From contig JAAAUF010000281.1 of the NCBI GenBank assembly GCA_015499985.1, forward strand, positions 1 to 26,557: a stretch of DNA of 26,557 bases. The letters run 5' to 3'. Under the pieces are notes generated by a model. It was given only the letters and a program-made list of their open reading frames with translations, made no database searches and was not told where the DNA came from. This DNA is from Haplosporangium gracile. Its lineage: Eukaryota; Mortierellomycota; Mortierellomycetes; Mortierellales; Mortierellaceae. This document shows, one piece after another, positions 21,011 through 26,557 of the stretch; the stretch's first letter is position 1, and every line of letters begins with the position of its first letter. The translations under genes and the position numbers were made by a program.

Positions 21011-22312
21011 ATGCTGCAAGCAGACAGCGCCACCTCTCAGGACCCATAATTCGTCCAGGCGGTTCGCTCCGTCAATAAGGACCAAGCACCCTCCTCAATT
21101 GCACCCGCAAAGCCAGACGACATCTTCTATGTGGACTGTCATACCGACCCCGAGACCCAAAAGCCAGTCGTCCTCTGGGACGATATTCTCCAGGCCTTTG
21201 ATAGCGCAGTGCAAATACGAGACAAGGCGAGGGTGGTGCCTTTTCTGAAGGGACAGACCTTAGAAAGTATGTATATGTCGACTTTTCTTCGAATGCTAAG
21301 CAAAGGCAGAGAGAACAAGAACCACAATACTAATATCTACCTTGCTGACTAAATGAACAATAGTCTCGAACCACGCAGAATTGCTGCCTTGCCAAACACT
21401 GTCTTGGATGTTATTGTGAGCGGTCCATCGGTCGACGTGAAGGTAGCTTCGTCACTGCGAGGGTCAATGCAGGAGGAGGTAGAGAAGGAGGAAAAGAAGT
21501 CAGGAAAGGACGTCATCGTCTCTCAGAGCGCTCCCGCCACCTCCATATCCACTGTCAAATGGAACCCTATTTACGGCTTTGAAAACGCGGCGATGGATAA
21601 GTACACTTATATTGACCGACCAACATCACCGCAGAACGCCACTGCCATTTCCAACTCTGCTATCAGACGAAACCCAGTTTATGGCCTTGAGAACACGGCG
21701 ATGGACAATTATTCTCATATCGACCACCCAGCCTTCGCACCACCGCCTCGAGGGCCGCAAGTATTGCTGGATAAACAAACGTCAGTCGACAAGGACCTGG
21801 CCCTTCCATCGACTCCATACACTGTTAACGGTTCCAAATCCTCACCCTCGTCACAAGCACCGCAAAGCACAACAACCAGAGCGTCAAAGGAAATGACCTT
21901 GACCCAAACGATCATCAACACTAGTCATGGAGACAAGGACGCCCAGGTCGATTTGGGCAACATGTACATGGAGGGCCGAGGCGTGCACAAGGACTATCAA
22001 GCAGCCATGGACTGGTATCTCAAGGCCGCTGATCAAGGTCTTGTACACGCTCAATGTAGCATCGGCCTTCTGTACGATACTGGCAACGGTGTCTCGCAAG
22101 ACTTTGCCAAAGCGATGGAATGGCACCTCAAAGCCGCTAATCAAGGTCTTGCACCCGCTCAATACGTTATCGGCCTTTTGTACGACAAAGGCCTGGGCGT
22201 ACCCCAGGCCCAGTCAAAGGCCATAGAATGGTACCGGAAGGCCACCGAGCAGGGAGACCCGGATGCAGAAGAACGTTTACAGGAGCTGAATCGTGAGGGC
22301 CATTGTGTTTAG
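21011..22312 (+). pseudogene. Sel1-repeat (HCP-like) protein gene with early in-frame stop
   Basis: From ATG 21011 the frame reads twelve codons, then TAA (21047-21049), then continues open in the same frame with VRSVNKDQAP and DDIFYVDCHTDPETQ, a domain I associate with Mortierella-type Sel1 proteins. No GT donor lies between ATG and TAA, so an intron cannot remove the stop. A 93-nt intron (21271-21363; donor GTATAT, branch-like TACTAAT, acceptor TAG) restores the frame to the downstream part: a 36-residue duplicated NPxYG motif (from 21563 and 21671) and three perfect 36-residue Sel1 repeats (21941-22048, 22049-22156, 22157-22264), then TAG. Total 402 codons including the stop. Sel1 repeats are helical protein-binding solenoids; the partner here is unknown. 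It could be a single-base nonsense mutation, an assembly error, or a gene with an unseen upstream exon. The uninterrupted part after 21353 could also be made alone. Confidence 0.65.
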
Positions 22313-22507
22313 AGTAGGGCTCTGACCGCCTTTTGTTTATGGTTGGACCTTCTCAGCTAAAAAGAATTTGCTACCCAAAGCCTCTGTAATTGACAAGATC
22401 TAAAGAAAACTAGTAAAAATATCAGAACCCTGGTTTAGAAAGGCAACAAGGGAGAAGGGTAGTTTTTGTAGCGGAGTTTTAATTGAGGAATTGCAGGGTG
22501 TCGAATC

Positions 22508-22513
22508 AATAAA
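22508..22513 (+). promoter_or_regulatory. Candidate poly(A) signal of the Sel1 gene
   Basis: AATAAA about 195 nt downstream of the Sel1 stop codon, in A/T-rich DNA. Confidence 0.4.
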
Positions 22514-22776
22514 ATTACTGATTCAACTCGTACAAATGAATGTTATTGAATCGCTCTTTCAAGCACATTAGAAAAGAACTCTCTTTTGTTCGCTTTGAAA
22601 TAGGTGTTGGCGCACACTGTTAATGCTCGTCCTTTGCCGTTGCGACTTGCCCAAGTGAGAGTTGATAGCTGGCTATTTTGTCAGTCTCTCAAAGGGACAA
22701 AGCAACACGCCATCAGAAATGAAATTTTGTCACTGGCGATTTTTCGTAGTCTCATGCAAAAATGTACCTGAATGTC

Positions 22777-22922
22777 TCGCCGCACTGCCACAGGCCCAAT
22801 TCCACATTGGCTCTCTGTATGAATCTGGTGATGGTGTGCCCACCATTCCAAGGCCATGGAGTGATACCAAAAGGCCGTCAATTAGGAACACTACACGGCA
22901 AAACCTAAGCTTCAAAGTATGA
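22777..22922 (+). pseudogene. Decayed Sel1-repeat fragment
   Basis: One frame gives AQFHIGSLYESGDGVP, the first half of a Sel1 repeat. After a one-base frame change the next frame gives HHSKAME, a TGA, YQKAVN, a TAG, then EHYTAKPKLQSM. This matches the second half (SKAMEWYQKAVNQ) with Trp turned to TGA and Gln to TAG. It has at least one frameshift and two stops and no start codon context, so it is a relic, probably of a longer copy or of an older 3' extension of the neighbouring Sel1 gene about 0.5 kb upstream. Confidence 0.7.
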
Positions 22923-23290
22923 GTGAAAGAGTGCGGATTGGTTTATAGCGCATCACTTACTCGATTTTTTTTGTCCACTTGCAATTTTCGAGAGGTCAAA
23001 GTGTTGAATGACCTGCTGGAGAGAAATGCGTGAACTCCTCCTTTTTTTGCCTTTCTATTTGTCGCCATGCATCAACTGACAGCATGCCCGTAACTTCCCT
23101 TTTGTACGTTCACACGTAGTGAACAGAAAACTATTACTTGCCCCCTTCCGCATACGACTGAACTAACTACGGACCCATGAGCGGCATCGACATAATTTCC
23201 TCGCCTTGCTACACTTGCATCTCAGCATGAACATAAAAACACGCACCATGGGACATATTCTGGTTTAGACTGAGTGTTGTACAAGGGGTG

Positions 23291-23300
23291 TTTATTTATT
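23291..23300 (-). promoter_or_regulatory. Candidate poly(A) signals of the minus-strand orphan gene
   Basis: TTTATTTATT on plus reads as two overlapping AATAAA motifs on minus, 300 nt past the stop at 23600. Confidence 0.35.
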
Positions 23301-23599
23301 TTTCGCTAAAACGAACAGAGGGAAGAGAAAAGGGCGCTACGAAAAGGAATGGAGAAGGACCCGATGCATCGTGACCCAGTACGAAACAAGGGCCCTAATT
23401 TGAAGTGCACAGAAACTAACATATACGCAAGCTACATAACACATTCACTTTCTATGCACATGTTGTTTGCTGTTTGTTGTGTTTGGATGGATTGTTTTGT
23501 TTTTTGAGTGTATGTGTGAGTGAGTGAGTGTGAGTGACTAAACAAACAAAGAGGGAAGACAGGGGAGTGGTGTGTTTGTTGTGTATTTGTTTGTTCTTC

Positions 23600-25396
23600 T
23601 TAGGCCTGCAATAAAATGAAGGAGACGGCGGCCATGAGGGACGGAAACGTGGATGTAGTGGAGGTGGAGGTTGTTGTAGGGGAAGAGGAAAAGGAGGTCG
23701 AGGCCATGTACTCTCGACGTTGTAAGGTGGTTGTGCTGTTCCTCCTGTCCCTTTCTCCTTCACCCCTGGTTCCATTGACGTTACTGCTAGTGGTGTTGGG
23801 GATGCAGGTGACGCCGTTCATCCACCGAGACCTTAAGCCTGTATGTATAGATGGATGGGAGGATGTGCTGGATTGGTATTGGGGACCATAACTGTTGTTG
23901 TGTTCGCTTTCAGTCTCGGATTCGGATTCGGATTCAGAGGAGGGAAAGATCAGGCGAGGCGAGAGCTTGACGATGATGCCGTCTTGTTCGTCGTGGATGA
24001 AGACACCGCTGTCTTTGCGGTCGCTCCGGAGATCGCTAGGGAGGAGAGCGCCAGTGCCGGTACCATTATCGGTGTTGATGCAGGAACCGGTGTTAGAGGT
24101 TGAAGCAATGGCACTGGATGCAGTGGTGGTGTTGTTGCCCCTGAAAAGACATCTCGAAAATGTAAGTATCTCCTCTTTTTCTTCCTCTTCTTCATAGTCT
24201 TGATGGTGTTGCAGGGGGTGTGGTTCGATCGAATAAATGGATCCGGTGTTATTGTTGACATTGTTGCTGTTGTGTTCTATTGTGGTGAGGGAGAGGTAGA
24301 GGGACGAGGTGGTAAGGTTGTTGGAGGAGTGATATGATGAGCTGTAGACTCGAAGAAGAGGATGTGGTTGTTGTGGTTGTTGTGGGAACGGTTGGAAAAG
24401 GAAGCTTTCCACTGCATCAACCTTTTCTTCTTCCTTCTCGTTATCCTCGCTGTCGTTGTAGTCGCTCTCACTGTCGCTATCATCAAAGGTAGAGGAATAG
24501 CGAGGGAACTCTTCGAGGGCAACAAAAGTCCGCCGTGGCTGTGGCTGTGACGATGTGGATGTGATGGAGAGCAATGATGTGTGCGACTGTTGGGCCGGTG
24601 GCAATAACGGTGGCAACAATGGTGGCAACAATGGTGGCAACGAGAGACTGTTCGACGACATGGACGTTACAGCTGCTACCGCTGCTGCGGTATCAATTGA
24701 TACCGCCGTTGAATTCTCGCATGATTCAAGGATATTGCCCTCAATCATGCCAGGAATTTCCCCGAGCGCAAGCTGGACTTCCCAAAGGGACTCGTATCGC
24801 TGCGATGCTAGTAGTTCATTACTATTGCTGGCGGATGCGATGGTTGAAGAGTTGATAGTGGAAAGGGACGTGCAGGATGTGGTGAGGCGGACGTTGAGGG
24901 AGAGGGTGCTTGAGAAGTAAATGTGACGATAGGGAGTGTAGATCTGTTGGTAGTGCGGGGATAGGGGGCGATGTTGGTATTGGCGCGGTTGTTTCCTTTG
25001 TTTCTGATGTTGCTGTTGTTGTCCTTGTTGGCGATGTGGAGAAGAGTATTGTTGTTGATGTGGTTGAGAGTGATGATGATCCATGGTGCTACCGTGAGTT
25101 GAACCTGAAGGAGATAAAGAGAGAGCATCAAACACATAAAAGAAAAGACGGGTGTTTTTTTATGTTTAATGGTACTCCTCATGGGTCAGTCAGGATTCGA
25201 AAATAAAAAAAAAGGATCAATTTAATAATAATGTGTCGATATCAGTCATTATTATGCGGTTTGTTTGGTTGAATATACCTGATGAAGATGGAGAAGGCTT
25301 GTGGAGGGTGACCTTGTCGAGAACTTGATGCGCAAACACCTTGGTCTCCTGGACAATCTGGCCCCAGAGAGCCAGGCACAGATCTTTCTTTGTCAT
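23600..25396 (-). CDS. Unrecognised low-complexity protein, two exons
   Basis: Exon 1 (25396-25279) encodes 39 residues from ATG in a good context (AACAATGA). Exon 2 (25104-23600) ends at TAA. A 174-nt intron (donor GTATAT, acceptor CAG) splits a Gly codon and keeps the frame, giving 540 residues. I do not recognise the family. Exon 1 is the most ordered part: DLCLALWGQIVQETKVFAHQ looks like an amphipathic helix. A second ordered island lies at about 142-170 (YESLWEVQLALGEIPGMIEG). Between and after these come Gln/His, Pro-Leu (LLPP repeats), acidic Ser/Asp/Glu, Asn and Ser/Thr tracts, which suggest a disordered regulatory or scaffold protein. No signal peptide or membrane segment is apparent. 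The splice join is well supported by phase; function is unknown. Confidence 0.72.
24597..24644. repeat. 12-bp tandem repeat coding LLPP units
   Basis: Four imperfect copies of a 12-mer (GGTGGCAACAAT on plus). On the coding minus strand the array gives repeated Leu-Leu-Pro-Pro units inside the orphan protein. In-frame length, so copy changes would not disrupt the gene. Confidence 0.85.
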
Positions 25397-26557
25397 TGTT
25401 GAGGCAGCGTGTTTTGTTGAGCGGAGAGAGAGAGGTGTGTATGTACAAGAAGAAGAGAAATCAGTTTGCCTGGTTGTGAAAGAGACGGGTGGTACAAGTG
25501 ATGAAGGTGGCGAGGGGTATAGGAGTGAAGGGTATGATGGATGAAGGTGAAGACCGGTAGAGTGCGTGAGTAAATGTGCTTGAGTGTGAGTGAGTGTGGT
25601 CGAGGGAGTAAAAGAGTCTGTGTGTTTGGGAGGAAGGAGAAAAAAAAAGTGAGAGTGCGAGAGATAACGAAGAGTGGCAAAAGCGTAAAAGTGCAGAGGG
25701 AAAAGAAAGTTAAAGGATAAAGAGAAGAAAGAAAGAGACCAAAAAGAGAGGGAACGAGGAAGAAAGAAAAAAAAGAGGAAAATGGGTGAACGCGATTTTG
25801 AATCCGCTGCAAGTTGCGACAGTAACTGGATGTATGGGGGGGATCAGCAGCAGCACCCGCAGGCAGTAGGTGCAAGGTAAGGCGAGGCAAGGTCAGGTAA
25901 GCTTAGGTACGAGAGTGAGAGTTGGGAAAGGAACAAAGCCGTTTATCTCTGTGTGCTTATGCGACCGAGAAAAGGACCAACAATGGGCCTGAGGAAAGGA
26001 AGGAAGGAAGGAGGAGAAAGAATTTGCAAAAAAAAAGGGGTTGGTTGGAACTGTTTGAGTAGTGCATGTATGGTATGGTCCACAGCAATTCCTCCGATCG
26101 AATTGAGTTGGACCAGGGGAATGAAAGAGACAAAAAAGTAAGGAGAGTTGTTTATTTTTGTTGTTGCTGGTTGCAGGCCGTAGCGTACTTGTAGGTAGTG
26201 ATAAATTGGCTCGTTCCGCTGCTGCTGCTGCTGTTGTTATTGTTGATCTGATGGGTCGAGCTGGAGCAGGCAGTAGTGGAAAAAGTAAAAGATAGGGTAA
26301 TGGGAAAGAAAAAAAATGACTAAAGGAGAGAGAGACAGGAGTAAGAAGCAGTAACCTGAGCAATAAGAACATCATTAAACATCATCGACATAAGGAACAA
26401 GAAAACAGAGGCGAAAGAAGGAAAATGGAGATGGTAGTGGACAAGGTTGAATTGAAGAAAAAAAAATCCCCCCAGAATTAGAACAAGAGCTGGCAAGTGC
26501 AGTCAGTATCTAAGCCTTTGTTATGCACCCTTTTCCTTTTTTTTTTTTTTTTTTCTT
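25397..26557. other. Upstream region of the minus-strand orphan gene
   Basis: About 1.16 kb with no supported gene. The minus strand is C/T-rich at about 25560-25790 and in parts of 26280-26460, like the leaders of the other genes. Open frames at 25393-25890 and 25893-26375 (minus) are Leu/Ser/Phe/Pro-rich products of this composition. The window ends near an 18-nt T run (26537-26554). Confidence 0.5.
26537..26554. repeat. T18 homopolymer
   Basis: Eighteen consecutive T at the window edge. Confidence 0.85.

Larger units (their letters stand above)
22313..23599. other. Intergenic region with a Sel1 relic
   Basis: About 1.3 kb between the Sel1 locus and the 3' end of the minus-strand gene. 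It holds the candidate Sel1 poly(A) signal, the decayed Sel1 fragment (22777-22922), minus-strand AATAAA motifs and a GTGAGT-rich stretch near 23505-23535. Nothing else recognisable. Confidence 0.55.

Noticed and set aside
141..25396. A functional gene cluster linking phosphatase, GID4, GATA factor and Sel1 protein
   Set aside because: Genes lie on both strands with long spacers and no shared pathway signature; neighbouring positions in fungi are often unrelated.
25393..26375. Minus-strand Leu/Ser/Phe-rich open frames resembling secreted or membrane proteins
   Set aside because: Composition follows C/T-rich promoter DNA; the hydrophobic runs are low complexity, not clear transmembrane helices.
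1..26557. tRNA, rRNA, CRISPR array, transposon or viral copy
   Set aside because: No tRNA B-box with a matching fold, no spaced direct repeats, no reverse transcriptase or transposase motifs and no terminal repeats seen by eye.

Overview
The window looks like nuclear DNA of a filamentous fungus, most likely an early-diverging one close to Mortierella. The reasons are short GT-AG introns, proteins dominated by Ser/Thr/Gln/Pro/Asn low-complexity stretches, pyrimidine-rich leaders before start codons, and a Sel1-repeat protein with an N-terminal domain of a kind I associate with Mortierellomycotina. The placement is an inference; fungal origin is much firmer. I saw no rRNA, tRNA, CRISPR, viral or bacterial element and no intact transposon.

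Layout: (1) 141-2762, minus: an 873-residue dual-specificity (MAPK-type) protein phosphatase. (2) 2763-7417: 4.65 kb without a convincing gene, holding pyrimidine-rich leaders of the two divergent flanking genes, simple repeats and CCAAT motifs. (3) 7418-10263, plus, four exons: a GID4/VID24-type substrate receptor of the GID/CTLH ubiquitin ligase with a 585-residue low-complexity N-terminal extension. (4) 10766-18584, minus: three long open reading frames plus a short first exon whose splice sites are mutually in phase. I read them as one four-exon gene for a GATA factor of about 2194 residues with two different zinc fingers. (5) 18585-21010: intergenic. (6) 21011-22312, plus: a Sel1-repeat protein gene with an in-frame TAA after 12 codons and one small intron, probably a pseudogene, followed at 22777-22922 by a decayed Sel1 fragment. 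(7) 23600-25396, minus, two exons: an unrecognised 540-residue low-complexity protein with a short, well-ordered N-terminal exon. (8) 25397-26557: its pyrimidine-rich upstream region.

The genes do not form an operon or obvious cluster. Three of them belong to regulatory families (MAPK dephosphorylation, N-degron-directed degradation of gluconeogenic enzymes in yeast, GATA transcription control), but nothing in the sequence ties them into one pathway. I found no clear new multi-gene system. The best leads are the very large two-finger GATA gene, the extended GID4, the phosphatase with a glutamine tract inside its catalytic domain and no visible general-acid Asp, and the decaying Sel1 locus.
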